Assembly: GCA_004519485.1 (NCBI GenBank)
Contig: CP038130.1
Location: 124,001 to 188,000, forward strand
Source: Nannochloropsis oceanica
Taxonomy: Eukaryota > Sar > Eustigmatophyceae > Eustigmatales > Monodopsidaceae
Direction of reading: 5' to 3'
Length of the DNA stretch: 64,000 bases
Both the position numbers and the translations under genes were made by a program. Below are positions 34,101-50,099 of the stretch, in pieces. The stretch's first letter is position 1. Each line of letters starts with the position of its first letter. The notes under the pieces were generated by a model. The model worked only from the letters and a program-made list of their open reading frames with translations, was not told where the DNA came from and ran no database searches.

Positions 34101-37100
34101 AAGAAGATCTTCGGGACTCGACAATCGGTCTCCGTACACGCGCTCTGACTCATGAAGCCACAGCTGAACGAATTTGTCCGCGGTCTTGACTTGCTCCGGC
34201 TGTGAGACGAGCAAGCCTTGAAACACGTTGGAAAGGTGCCGAATGTTGAACTCATAGTGAAAATTGGACACAGTCTTGCGAAAGAGACCCGCCACTTGCT
34301 GGTGTAGACCGTATGCGGCCTTGATAATGTTGCTGCCTTGGGCTTTGATATCCGAGTCAAAGTACTGCAAGTGTCCATCCAAAAACGTCTGGTAGATTGT
34401 GAGCAGTGAAGTGGGGCCGGGCAGACCGACGGCGAAGGTGGAGAACCACCGCTGCAGCCGAGGGTTCACTTGAAAAGAGCCTCCGGCGGGGTTCAGACAA
34501 GCCACCACCTGTGTCATCAATATTTGCTTCTGCTGTAGCTTGCTCATATCGTACACATGTCCGTATTCCATGTGCTGCCGTAACAAAGCAATCGCACTCT
34601 GCGTGTTATATGGGTCCACCTCCGGGAGATTTAGGTCATCCATAAAGTATACCAAGCGAGCGTTCCCCGGCGGGCCATACTGCGACCCAACTTTCTTTTC
34701 CAGTGATATGCTCATTGTACTGCACAGGCTGGCTGCAGTGGTATAGAAATTGAAATTGACTATGGCCGCCTGCATCACCTGCGGGTCCTGCTTGGCGAGC
34801 ATGGCGCTCACCAGCTGCGTCTTACCCGTTCCCGCCGCCCCTGCTAGCATGACAGGCCGCTGCATCTGCACCAGTGATTGCATCCAAGAGCTCACTGAGC
34901 ATGTCTCCGGCGTTGGCACGGTGATTTGTGACATGTGCATCGCACGTGAGTCATAAGATAGGTTGAAAAAGTAGGGAGACTTAGTCCAGGGCTCGAAAAC
35001 GTGCGCCTCGGGGTCTAACCAGTAATCGAAGACCGTGTCACGGCTTGGAAACTTGATTTTGCGCCATTCAGACCGCCACCAGTCACTAAATAATCGTTTG
35101 TAATCAGTTCCATCGTCCGCCACAGCTAGCATGGATCCAAAGGCCCAGACTGCGCAGTATACAAACACCTTCTCGAGAACGTCGTCGGCGCTGGGCGCCG
35201 TGGCAGCGGTACATGTACTACTGTTGCTACTGTTCGCACTAGGACCCATCGATTCTGCCACGGTTGTCGCCGCATGCTGAGGTCCCAGGTAGCCATCAAG
35301 CATATAGAGCAGCGTCTGAATCAAATTAAGATCGACAACGGGAAGCACTGCCTTTGCATTGACCTTGAGCCAAAACAAGGTTTTCTCGCAGTACGTCTCG
35401 AAGCAATCACGCAGCCTTTTCTTTACACTTGCGCTAGCTTCAAGTCCCAATCCCCAGGCGCCCTGCAACTTCTGTTCCTCCAAAGTGTTGTCCAGCCAAC
35501 TCTGAATAAGCGAGCGCCACTGTGTGCCATCATCAGTAGAAATGTACAAAATGCCAGCGCGGGAGACCGTCGCTGGCGTGGCATACTTAAGGTCTCGGAT
35601 CTCGAAAATCAGGCGCATATGAGACTTGAGTGGGATACGCTCGTTGGAAGCGAGAGTAAGCATGCGATTATCGTCCATAACAGAATTCATGGACTCGATC
35701 CAGTTGGCATCCAAATCGCCGTCCAGCAAGATCCACTTTGGGTGATCGTTTGGCATCTGCCCCAGCTCACGCATTACCTTGGAGAGTAGCCCATCTTTCC
35801 ATTCTCTTGTGGCCATATTCATGTATCCATACAACTCCTCGGTCTTTACAGCCTTAGGGTTAAGATCTACGACCTTTGTTGGATTGTTGCGCATTTTGCG
35901 GGCCTGGGCCAAAGTCTTCCAGCAAGCTGACTTGCCTGCTCCCGGTGGTCCCATAAGAAATACGCAATGTCGAATGGCCAACAGTTCCTGAAGCTGCACA
36001 ACTTTAAGCTTAAATGTTTCATCAGGCGAGAGCTGTAAGGCCTGACAAGCCTCATTTACGGCGTCCTCCAGGTCCGTATCTACCCTCCGCGGAGGATTCA
36101 TATTTGGGAACAGGTCCCCCAAAAGCCCGTTAAAGACTACCTCATCTTCACGCACAATCTTGGGTACGTTGAAATCCCGCAACGCGCGCATCAACAGGGC
36201 TCCTTCGTCCAATTCAGGCTCCTGTCGCTTGAATGCTCCCGCCACCACCAACACGGACTTGATGGCCCGGAGGCCCCAATCGTAGTGCAGTTGCTTTGAG
36301 AGCAGCTCCCTCAACAGCGAATACAGCCCATAGAACTTAGATGCTAGAATATTTGCAGTGACAAAACCCTCTGCCATGAGCATGTTCTCACAAATAAGGA
36401 CTAGGTCGGGGACCATTACCGTCATGGGGCGAAATAGCGCCTTCAGTCCTTCAGGAAGCTCTGAACGACCAAGATAGCCCGGATTCATGGTGATATAGAC
36501 ACCACAGGTCGGGTCAAGCTTGATCTCATCGCCCTCGATCATGATGCGCGAAGTATCTGCCTTGATTCCGTCGCAGACTGCCTTGAATTGCACCGAGCAC
36601 ACAGATAGGACTTCAGGCACCAGGCGATTGAACTCGTCAAAGCATCCCCAGGCACCGGAGGATGCCAAACCCTTGAAGATATTGCCGAGCCCCATGTAGT
36701 CCATCTCAGGCGAGCAGTTAAAGACATAGCAGCACTTGGCCAGAGCATTTGCTAAGTCCTTGGTCGTCTCTGTCTTACCCGTACCGGCTGGTCCCGCAGG
36801 CGCACAGCCCATGTAAAGGCTAAGGGCCTGCGTGGCTGTAACGTAAATACGATCCGTCAGCGCCGTTATAACCAAGCGAGGACCATTACCGAGATACTCG
36901 TAATCATAGGGCAAAACAGCGTCACAAATGGCCACCTCTGCACGCTCGCCATTCTCAGCGCCGCGGAGATGACGGTCTCGTGTCTGAAAAGGCGCATGTG
37001 CGGGTGGTAACCTGTACTTGTGTTTGAGCTGCGCCTGCCATTGAAAGCAATTGACATCGTCGACCTGTTCCCGGCAGAGCCTCTCGACAATGTCACGCGA

Positions 37101-40100
37101 GTGAGCATCCATGGTAATGCAGACCATCACCCGCTGGCGGTCTTCTTTGCTCAAATTCGAAGATTGGGTCAGCCGAATCAACGCAGAGAGCTGCTCGATC
37201 TGCCGACGATGCTGCGCTGACAAAGCCTTAGGGTCCTCTCCCGTGCGCATGCGCTCAAATGCTTCCTCCACCTCGTGCACATAATTGACTGCTAAGGTGA
37301 GCAGCACAATTTGGGCAGGATCAGAAGGCTGCCCTGTCCGGGAATCCTTGTGCATTAACCAGTCAATGCGAGGCATCTCCTGATACCGCCGTAAGGACCG
37401 AGTGAATGCCTTAAAAAGCGTGGTCTTCATGCCGTCCAGCACCATCTGCATGTACACCTCCACTTTGCCTTCGAGAGGAATCGGCTGATCGAAAAACACC
37501 TCCTCAATGCCTACGTCCGACACGAATTTGGTGGCAAAAGGCCGGCCTGATCCAATAATGACGCCATCATTTCCCGTCTTAGACTCATCCAACACCAACT
37601 TTTTGGTCGAGAGGTAGATCTTGGGTACGTGCACCAGGATTTTGTGCGGTGCAGATCCGTTTGATAGAATGTCGAGCAAGTCTGCTTCGCTAACAAAATA
37701 AAAGCGCGGAAACTGCCGTCGACGGCCATCGAGAAAATCAGTCAAAGACTTTTGACAGAGTTCCAGGTGCTGCATGATCTGCTCCAGGTACGCGGGAAGA
37801 CCATCCACGGTGCACGACAACCTAATATTCTTGACGTTCCAGGCCTTCTGAAGTGTCTGCCTCACATCCAAATCGATACCTGCAAAGCGGAAGGCATCCT
37901 CTGGCAGCTCCCGTTTTACCTCATCCGAACCAATAAATAGCGGCTCCAGGTACGACCACATGCGCTGAATACTCTGAAAAGAGATAAATACCTCATTTAT
38001 TGTGCCCAAAGTCAGCTGCCATGCGGCCACCTGACATTCAAATTGGGCTTTGTATCGGGAATTTGTCATACCTTGCAGTAACAGCTGGTCGTTCTCCAGG
38101 ACCTCAAGATCGTCCTCTGTCATCTTGAGCAAGGGCACATTGGTGTCCTTGTAGGGATCCGTCTGCCAGAAAATGTTTTCCCAGCGTGCCTCGAGCCCCT
38201 CGATCTGGTTCTCCATCTTTTCCTCCTTGGCAGCTTGGTCGCCCATATCTTCAATCTCTCCAGCAAATTGTAACAGGTTCAATGAGGCGAGATTGCCGAA
38301 TGTGAGCTCCAAGTTCTCCATGGGCGACAGGTGCCAGAGCATTAACCGAGCAGCCTCGATATCTGCTTGGACTTGGCCCTCCGGGGCTTGACCATTTCCC
38401 TCTTCCTCGACTTCTCTCTTTGCATTATTATCACCTGATTGGCTGCCATCGTCATCATGATCACTATCTGGTGCACCTGCACCCGTCGGAGCAGATTTTG
38501 CCGTACCCGCAGACGTGTCGACAATCGCCTTCTTATCTCCTTCCTCCTCAATTTTGATGACAGGGGACGCTGGGTCTGGCTCTGCTGTAAATTCTCCGAC
38601 TTCTGGTACCGACGACAGCTGGTAGTCAGAGGTAATTGCGGACCTATCCGTCGCCGACGACACTGGTGCCGCCTCAGCGAGCAGATCCTGTCCCGCCACC
38701 GCATCCTCAGTGAGTGTTATATTCTGATCAGCCAATTCTTCTTCAGCGATAACTGTAAGAGTCGTCGCCGCCGTTGCAGCCATGTAGACAACAGCAGCCC
38801 TAGTTTCCTCTTCCTCGGAAGGCAGATTCAGCATCTTTCGCATCAGCAAATTCCAGTGGCGCGGCCGTACAGCTTTCCCCCGGAGACTGCGAATCAAAGG
38901 AAGAGTGTTCATGAAGTCTTTTGAAAGCGCATCCGTTTTTTGGTAGGCATCAGACCAGCGTACGCATCGATGCAGGGACTTGACACTCTTGACATGCTTC
39001 TTCATCTCTTCCTCCAATACGTCGGGATCTAGATCCGCCCAGCGCTGGTTCCTCGTGCTGGTGATGTAGGCTTGCAGTGCGTCGATCACTCCCCAAAGTT
39101 TTTTGACCTCGCGTACTTCGACATCCATTGCCTGAATAATATCCGCTGATTTCTTGAAAATGTCATCTGAAAAAGCAAATACAGTGCACAGATGCTGGTT
39201 ACGCCCCAACCGCTTCTTTTCTTCCAATTGTAGCCGCTCTGCGTCACAAATCTTGTCTCGGGCCATCCGTGGGCTAGTATCAAAGTCCCAGAAACTTAAA
39301 GTATGGAAAATCTTCAGTTTTTCCTCGAGAACCTGCTCGTATAGTTCCACATCTTCCTGCACCTTGAGTGACCACACTTTGTTGTGTGGGGCAATTGCCG
39401 TTGCAGTCACCGGGGCTTGTCTCTGCACCTCTTTCCACAAAGTTACTGCATTTTCCAATGAGTTTATCATATTGTCTAGACGGTCTACCCTAAGGCCTTT
39501 GCGCTTCAAATATTGCAACGCAGCCTTGCTGGTGTCAATGCGCAGTTCCATCTCCAAGCGCCGCTGGTCCACAGCCGCTAAAATTTCCTTGATGCAAATG
39601 AGAGGTTCCACGTCATCGTGAGCTCTCGGTATTGGTACGCGTAGTCCCGTGACAGCCTTGTTGCAAAAGTCTTTGAGCTCTGCGGTGGACTCTTTGAGAT
39701 GTTGGACGAGGATTGGCCCCGTAAGCTCGTTGCTTACGGGCATTCCATTTCTGTGCTGTACAGGCACGCCATCAGTAACACTGCTCCCCCTATCCCGACC
39801 CACAGCCTCAATTATATATGGTGAGCCACGAATTGGGCCGGCCATGCCTTGGAAAGTACCAAGGAAATCCACGTGGACGGCAAAGGAGCCAGCATGAGGC
39901 AGCACAAAGACAACTTGATAAGTGCCATCCTCTTGATCTAGGATCTTGACAGGCGAATCGCGATTGCCGGTAGCGACGGTAGTCTCTTTCATACTGAGGC
40001 TGTCGCCGTGATTAAGCTCGCAAACGCGGACAGCAAACTCGTCCATTCCGCATGTTCTATTGGCGCCGGATGCGTCTCGGGCTTGAATAACAAAGGAGGT

Positions 40101-41785
40101 AGCCGGTTCGCCGGCCGAACACCCAGACAGTAGACCTGGACCAAAGGCGACGGTACTGTCAGCACTTGTGACGGTAAAATAAGAAAAGGCGACGACGGAA
40201 TTTGTTAGCGGTTTGCTGCCCACAGCCACGCGCACTTCCGTAGGGACGGGACCATACTTATCATATGCAGGCGTGGTAAAAGTAAGTGTGGTCTCGTCGA
40301 TTATGATGCCTGGTACGTCCACATACCCCTTTGGGCATGCTAGTCGCACCATGGCCGTCGGAGGAACCGCCTGTTGTCCCAAGAAATTGAAGCCAGCTCC
40401 CTTGACAGAGCAGAGAGTATTCCCGGTCAATGGCCCAATGGTGGGTGTAATCGTACCGACAAAGTACGGCGGACCAACGACGTCAATCACGCGACATACA
40501 TGCACTTCTCCAAGCCAATGAGAGGCCCATCCACCAAAGAGCACAAGATGCCCGCTCTCGGCATCATATGCCATCTGGGTGTCAGCCCGAGGCGCTGGTA
40601 AGGTGCCCACGGCAAGGGGATGGGACCAGCCTTGGGTCCCTGTCTCGTACACGACCAAGTCGCTGCGAAAGGCACCTTGAGAACTGGGGCCACTGCTGCC
40701 ATTGGCAACGGTGGAAGACAACGAAGCCGCACTGTTGGTCAAGGGCGGGAGCTCTCCATTGTTGCCTCCAAACACGAACATCTTCCAGTGCGGGACAGCG
40801 ACAACCGCTACAGCTGTGTGGTTCCACCGGGGTGATCCCCAGCGTTCAGGCCCACTGGCTGTCTCAACGTGCGTCCATGTCACAGAGAAAGTGTCAAAGA
40901 TATGTAGATCATCGAACTGCGTCATGGCATTCCAGCCTCCAGCGAGCACGAGCTGATGCTGTACAGCCACCAAACTGTGTCCCGACCGCGCCTCTGGGAC
41001 ACACCCGCTAGGACTGGCAGCAGTCTCGTATGGTGCAGCAGAAGTAGAGGGAGGGAGCGATGATGAGGCCCACGGCAAAGCAGGTACATGTACGCCACTG
41101 CTCTTGCTGCTTCCATTGCCCGGGTGGACCAGCTGCCATTCCCACGTCTCGAGGTCCAAGGCATATAAATCGTTAAAATCCTGCCTAGCAAAGCCTTCTC
41201 CGCCATAGCCACCGAAAATGTACAATTTATGCCCAACCAATGCGGCCGCATGCGCCCCACGAGGACTCGGTTGCACTCGTCCTGTTGCCAGAGGCTGCGA
41301 CCACTTGTCCTTGGCTGTGTCCAGCACCCATACGTCATTTAAGCGCTGCGTACTGCTCCGGTAACCGCCAAAAATCAATATGTGCGTATCGTTTATGGCC
41401 GTAGCACTGTGTTTCCACCTTGCCTCAGGGACCGTCAGAGCGGCGATGGTGCCAGCGGCTCCTCGGACGGGAGATGGCATGGACAAGACCGAGGTGGAAG
41501 TAGGGACCTTGGTCCAGTAGAAAGTTTTAGCATTGGACATATCAAGCTTGAACAGCTCGTTGTTGGGGCCTGGTGGTCGTCTGGAGTCGATGCCACCGAA
41601 CAGGTAGGCCATACCGTTCTTGACAATGGTGAAAGAGTGGCCCGACCGCTTGGTAGGCAGGTCGCCGATGCACCTTGGCCGCGACCATTCCATTTCCGCC
41701 GACCGTTGCTGGAAAGTAATTGTGTGGGAAAATTTAAGAGGAAAGTATCAAGAATCTAATATCATGCAGCGCCAGCACGTACCAT
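28107..41785 (-). CDS. Axonemal outer-arm-type dynein heavy chain with N-terminal Kelch, IPT/TIG and filamin domains
   Basis: Motor subunit of flagellar outer dynein arms. The main exon runs 41693-28107 or a little upstream (4528 residues). A possible first exon ending exactly after ATG (41785-41783), a 74-base intron and acceptor TTCCAG at 41709 would add MQRSA in frame. Order: Kelch repeats (residues ~1-400), IPT/TIG (~425-525, SVKGAGFNFLG), filamin-type repeat (~530-650, DGTYQVVFVLPHAGSFAVHV), tail/linker, AAA1 GPAGTGKTETTKDLA (~1635), AAA2 GPPGAGKSACWKTLA (~1915), AAA3 GAAGTGKTQLVSAML (~2285), AAA4 GVGGSGKQSLARLAA (~2635), stalk coiled coils and microtubule-binding tip (~2930-3180), AAA5, AAA6, C-terminal domain with WVMLQNCHLM (~3917). 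The Kelch/IPT/filamin head is the architecture of Chlamydomonas outer-arm alpha heavy chain (ODA11). It has no CCCT/GGGA repeats, unlike its neighbours. All four P-loops look intact. Confidence 0.95.
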
Positions 41786-42275
41786 GATCAAAGTCCACGT
41801 GTAAGGGGGCAAGGTCCCGAGGCAGGGAGACGTGCAAGCTCCTGTTTTTGGGTGCAGGACGGGAAGGGAATGTGAATGTCGTATAGAAAGACGAGGTGGG
41901 GCACAGGGCAGTACCAAACAGAAGATGAGTCCATGGCGTATTCTGTTGGGCGTATGAATGCGCTGGCCAAGGGTTCAAAAATGTAGGCAAGTAAGAACGA
42001 AGAATGAAATTAAAAAAAAAAGAGGATGGGCCCAAAAACGGCAATGCCTCCCTCTCCGCGCCATTTTAGTTGGACTCAGACTTGGCGCGTCTTGGCTCTT
42101 TGACACGCAGAGCACATCACCAAATACTACAGTCACTCGCGGCATACACAGGACGCATAAAAGGACTTTCAGTGCCAGTAAAGCCTTTGCAGTCCGAAAC
42201 CAGCAACCACCATTTCGCCGAGGCTCGCTCTCTTTTCTAATCTTCACGTCATTCATCTCGGCAGCAAACGGCATC
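41786..42275. promoter_or_regulatory. Divergent intergenic region (dynein / NodB-like membrane protein)
   Basis: 490 bases between outward-facing starts. The + strand carries an open frame from 41958 that may be 5' UTR or a long N-terminal extension of the downstream gene, and an A-run at 42010-42021. No defined promoter motif. Confidence 0.4.
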
Positions 42276-44138
42276 ATGGCCCCGCATGTGCGTGGGACAC
42301 CTACCCGTGTTCGGCCTGCCCTTCTCCACTTCACCTTCGTAGTCCTAGCTGTCTTCTTCGCCTTCCCGGCCCTGAGCGTGCCATTGCTCCAGACTTTTAA
42401 GGGGGCCCAAGACTTCCCGCCGGCTTTGACCTACGCCCTCGTCATGGCAGGGGCGGCCGCGTGGGCCTTGGCCTCCTTCACCGCGTCCTCCGCCTGGCTC
42501 TCCCTCGGCCTGGCCATAAGTTTGGCAGGAGGTCTGCACTACCTCTCGACCCTGGGGCTTGTTCGGGCCGCGGTGGTTGTACCTGCAACATTTCCCTTGG
42601 TCCTGGCGGGCTCGATCAGCGCCCCAGCCCTCACGTCCTTCGACCCCATTTTCATTCTCGGCCTACTTGCTGGAATGGGCTTCCAGGGATTTCAGCATTT
42701 GCAAGAGACAGCACGCGTCGAGGTCTTCGCCCTTGTGACTGTGGGGTTCGTGACATTATTGACTTCCCCTGGTTTAATTGGTTACACGGCCTCGCGGGCT
42801 CTCTCCCCTCTCAGTACCTACGCCTTCCAACTCTCTGGCGCGGCCCTTGTCCTTATCCTCGCCTTCGTTCAACCATCCCTTCCTTCCTCGTTCATATCTG
42901 GTCTTACCCTTGCCCTTCTACTGGCGCGCTATCTGAGCAAGCCCCCGGAGTTCACAGAAGCTGCGCGGCAGAACGCCCGTGCCTCCCATTGGCTCTTCGC
43001 CGCCTTTCTAGCTACCCTGTCGATCATCCTCACATTCGAAGTAAACGAACAGTACAACCCGGCAGGCCTCACAGCATTTACATTCATCCTACTCGGCACG
43101 GGCGTGGCGGTCCTCAGCACATCATGTCTGGCAGCCACTGCACGAGTTTGGGGGCCAGTGCGGTCAGGCGAACACCAGATGGTGACATTGGACTTCCTAG
43201 CCCTCTGCGCGTACTTCATCATGCCCCTCCTTTACGTCACCTACCTCGGTCTACAGCAGCTCTTGCCGTCTCTTTCGTCCTCTCCCCTCCTGATTTCCGC
43301 TCCGGGCGTGGACTGGGTCCTGCACCTGCTGCAGCCGCTGCAGCGACCACTGCAGCTGCTGCAGCTCTCATATCCCTTGGCGCCTGCTTTGTTGCTGGGG
43401 TGGATGGTGGTGGCCACCCAGGAAGCATTCGAGGAGTCCTCGATTCTGTGGGCGCATTGGTTGATCGGAACGTACTCATTGGGTACGCTCGATACGAAGC
43501 ACGTGGCATTAGTGGCCCGATTGGAGGCGCTCTTGGAAAGCGTGCCAAATGAAGGAGGGAGGGAGGGAGAGGAGTATCTGCCGGCATTGCTGAAGGAGGC
43601 AGGGTTGCCGGTGTTGAATATTTTTGTCTCGCCTTCCGTCGCTATCTCTCATGGGGATTTGTGTGCGGCATTGAGCAAAGAGGGGCATGTATTAGGGTTG
43701 GAAACAGCAGCAGGACCTTTCGCGTTTCCTCCGTCAGTGATGAAGGAGGTGTCAACAGGAGCAGCAGCACTGAAGAAAGCGCAAGCTAGTGGTGGGGGCA
43801 AAGGAGAGGTGGACTGGTACCTCGGGACTCAAGGATACAGAAATCCATGGGCTCTTTGGAAGGCCTCAACGATGAATATGCGTTTTGTCGCACCGGGCCA
43901 CAGGGTGGTGTTGGGGGATAACGCAGGGGTGGCTCTGTGTAGGCTGCTGGATCCATGGTGCAAAGGGGGTGTGGTGATGGTGGAGGTGGGGGCGAGAGGG
44001 GTACATTTGCTGGCAACATTGAAGGACTTGCGGGAGCAGGCGGAGAGGGCCGGGTATGTGGTAGACTCCTTGTCAGCTGTTTGCCCAGAGGTGCAGCCCA
44101 TGGTGCTGCCGGTCGAGGGAGGAACTGGAGCGTTTTGA
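42276..44138 (+). CDS. Multi-pass membrane protein with degenerate NodB-like (polysaccharide deacetylase) domain
   Basis: Single exon. The chosen ATG (MAPHVRGTPTRV) gives 620 residues; open frame continues upstream to 41958. Residues 1-400 contain about ten hydrophobic segments (LHFTFVVLAVFFAFPALSV, FPLVLAGSISAPALTS, IFILGLLAGMGFQG and others). The last ~200 residues read like a NodB/carbohydrate-esterase-4 fold: KHVALVARLEALLES (position of the beta1/TFDDG motif), LPVLNIFVSPSVAISHGDLC, EGHVLGLET (position of GHEIGNHT), YLGTQGYRNPWALWKAST (position of RPPYG), KGGVVMVEVG (position of the GxIILLHD strand), LREQAERAGYVVDSLSAV. The metal-binding His/Asp residues of active deacetylases are not evident, so it may be a pseudoenzyme. 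The NodB call is my inference by motif order. Confidence 0.6.
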   Translation: MAPHVRGTPTRVRPALLHFTFVVLAVFFAFPALSVPLLQTFKGAQDFPPALTYALVMAGAAAWALASFTASSAWLSLGLAISLAGGLHYLSTLGLVRAAVVVPATFPLVLAGSISAPALTSFDPIFILGLLAGMGFQGFQHLQETARVEVFALVTVGFVTLLTSPGLIGYTASRALSPLSTYAFQLSGAALVLILAFVQPSLPSSFISGLTLALLLARYLSKPPEFTEAARQNARASHWLFAAFLATLSIILTFEVNEQYNPAGLTAFTFILLGTGVAVLSTSCLAATARVWGPVRSGEHQMVTLDFLALCAYFIMPLLYVTYLGLQQLLPSLSSSPLLISAPGVDWVLHLLQPLQRPLQLLQLSYPLAPALLLGWMVVATQEAFEESSILWAHWLIGTYSLGTLDTKHVALVARLEALLESVPNEGGREGEEYLPALLKEAGLPVLNIFVSPSVAISHGDLCAALSKEGHVLGLETAAGPFAFPPSVMKEVSTGAAALKKAQASGGGKGEVDWYLGTQGYRNPWALWKASTMNMRFVAPGHRVVLGDNAGVALCRLLDPWCKGGVVMVEVGARGVHLLATLKDLREQAERAGYVVDSLSAVCPEVQPMVLPVEGGTGAF

Positions 44139-44685
44139 GTAGAGTGGAGGCGCGTGGGATTAGGGAATGAAACGAGAGAGAAGGAGACGAATGGTATGCA
44201 TTAAAAATATGAAGACAATAGGAAAATAAATAATCGAAAAGTACGGCACGTGGACTTATTTATAGAAAAGGGGAGGTTCTTGTTTTCTTCTGTATTCTTT
44301 TTTGGACGATTCTTTGATTTAAGTGATATAAAAGAGGGAAAGACAATGCTCTGAATAATCGTGCTGGAGTAAGATCGTCACATTGGAAACACATTGACAT
44401 GAGAGGGGAAAAATCGACATGGGCCAGACGCCGGAAGGCAAGAGAGGGCAGGGGGGAGGACAAAGGCGCTTGCCACAGTAACAAACAGGAGGCACAGGTT
44501 CAGAGATTGCGATTCACTTGAAATTGTGAACACATATTGTGCTTTTAGTTTACTATAGGGCCCTCCAAGATATCTCGAAGAGCACAACCGGCAAAGAAGG
44601 CGAACACGTCGGAACACGTTCACGTGGAAAACTCTTCGCCTCCACATTTTTCATAGCTCTTGTTCGTCAAATTAGGCACAGCAAC
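44139..44685. other. Intergenic 3' region
   Basis: Downstream of the NodB-like gene, with AATAAA-type A/T-rich sequence (GAAAATAAATAATCG near 44221). No gene was recognised. Confidence 0.4.
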
Positions 44686-45045
44686 TTAAACAATAGGATC
44701 TGACTGATCGAACGAAGGTATGTATTTTACATAGCTGAAACCAGGGACGGATAAACTTTTGCTTGGTCTTCTTGGCCATGTTGCAAGTGCGTGTCGCCAC
44801 TGGCGACTTCCCTCGGGTTTCCCATAGCACGAGACATACACACACGATGCTAGCGTCTCCTCTTGATCACGCGCCGCAAACCTTTCCACGCCACAATTTG
44901 CACATACGCAATTTACAAGACGATATGCCAGCAAGGGCAGGGTAAGGGAGAGGCACAAGAGTCCAAGGAAAAGACGGATTGCAGTAGGATTTGTTGTCGT
45001 TCCACTTTGAGGAGACGTACTCCAAAATCGAGCCAAGTCCGCCAT
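44686..45045 (-). CDS. Doubtful small membrane protein ORF
   Basis: An open frame from ATG 45045 (MADLARFWSTSPQSG) codes one good hydrophobic helix (AIRLFLGLLCLSLTLPLLAY) followed by Cys-containing, non-conserved-looking sequence to 44686. A GTATGT at 44907-44902 just after LVNC could be a donor, in which case the true second exon is elsewhere. The helix recalls the first helix of VMA21-type V-ATPase assembly factors, but the second helix expected there is missing. The ORF also extends upstream to 45165. It is placed divergently to the GH1 gene, where the alternating gene order would predict a minus-strand gene. Confidence 0.25.
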   Translation of the reverse strand: MADLARFWSTSPQSGTTTNPTAIRLFLGLLCLSLTLPLLAYRLVNCVCANCGVERFAARDQEETLASCVYVSCYGKPEGSRQWRHALATWPRRPSKSLSVPGFSYVKYIPSFDQSDPIV

Positions 45046-45425
45046 CCCCGATGTCACATGCCTTTCAACTGGCCACCTGGACGGCTGGCTTCCAACATTG
45101 TGTTTGCCCAAACAGAGTCTGATCTTGGCATCATGGAGGCCTCCAGGAGGCAGCGCGGCTGGCATAATTACTTTTTTGGCGCCGAGCGGAGGGTGTCACA
45201 TCCCGTCCACTGCCAACAAGAGCGCATTAAGGAGCACAATACCAAGCACCTCTGGCAGAGCGCACTCCTCCACTCACCGCTTCACATACATACACACAGA
45301 TAAGAGGAAGCGTTCAAGGTAGCAGGTGATCACCAAGCAAAAAGCGACCGCACCGATCTATTCTTACTCGGCCCGCCCACCCTCCGGTGCTCGCCCTCAA
45401 CTACGACATAGACCAAGTGCTTACC

Positions 45426-49789
<4,364 letters not shown>

Positions 49790-50099
49790 GAGATGGGTGA
49801 AAGAAAGGAATGAGGGAGGGAGGGAGGCAGGGGGATCGAAATTCGTGTGATATATGATAATTCTTGTAGAAAGCTCAAAAAGAAGTAAAGACAGTGTGAG
49901 AGTTCGCAATGTAATATAACCGTTGTTTACCTCTTCTTGGACATCTATTTGTAAAACAGGCACCACGCACCCACCTGACTTTAAATGTAATGCTCACGAA
50001 AAAGCGTTATGGGACAAACAACGACACCCCTCATTCTCTGTTAGGGTTATGTGACTGTTCATTCTTGGGCTTAGCAATCCCTTTTACCGACGAGTGCCT
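49790..50099. other. Intergenic region between GH1 gene and Fanzor relic
   Basis: 3' region of the GH1 gene with a short GGGA tract at 49811-49826. If the Fanzor relic kept its guide-RNA end, it would lie here (downstream of the nuclease on the - strand). I see no obvious terminal repeat. Confidence 0.35.

Noticed and set aside
30662-39621. Several 70-180 codon open frames on the + strand opposite the dynein gene
   Set aside because: They are antisense shadows of a strongly conserved coding sequence and show no domain motifs.
44686-45165. VMA21 identity for the small minus-strand ORF
   Set aside because: Only one hydrophobic helix is present; the second helix and the C-terminal retrieval signal of VMA21 were not found.
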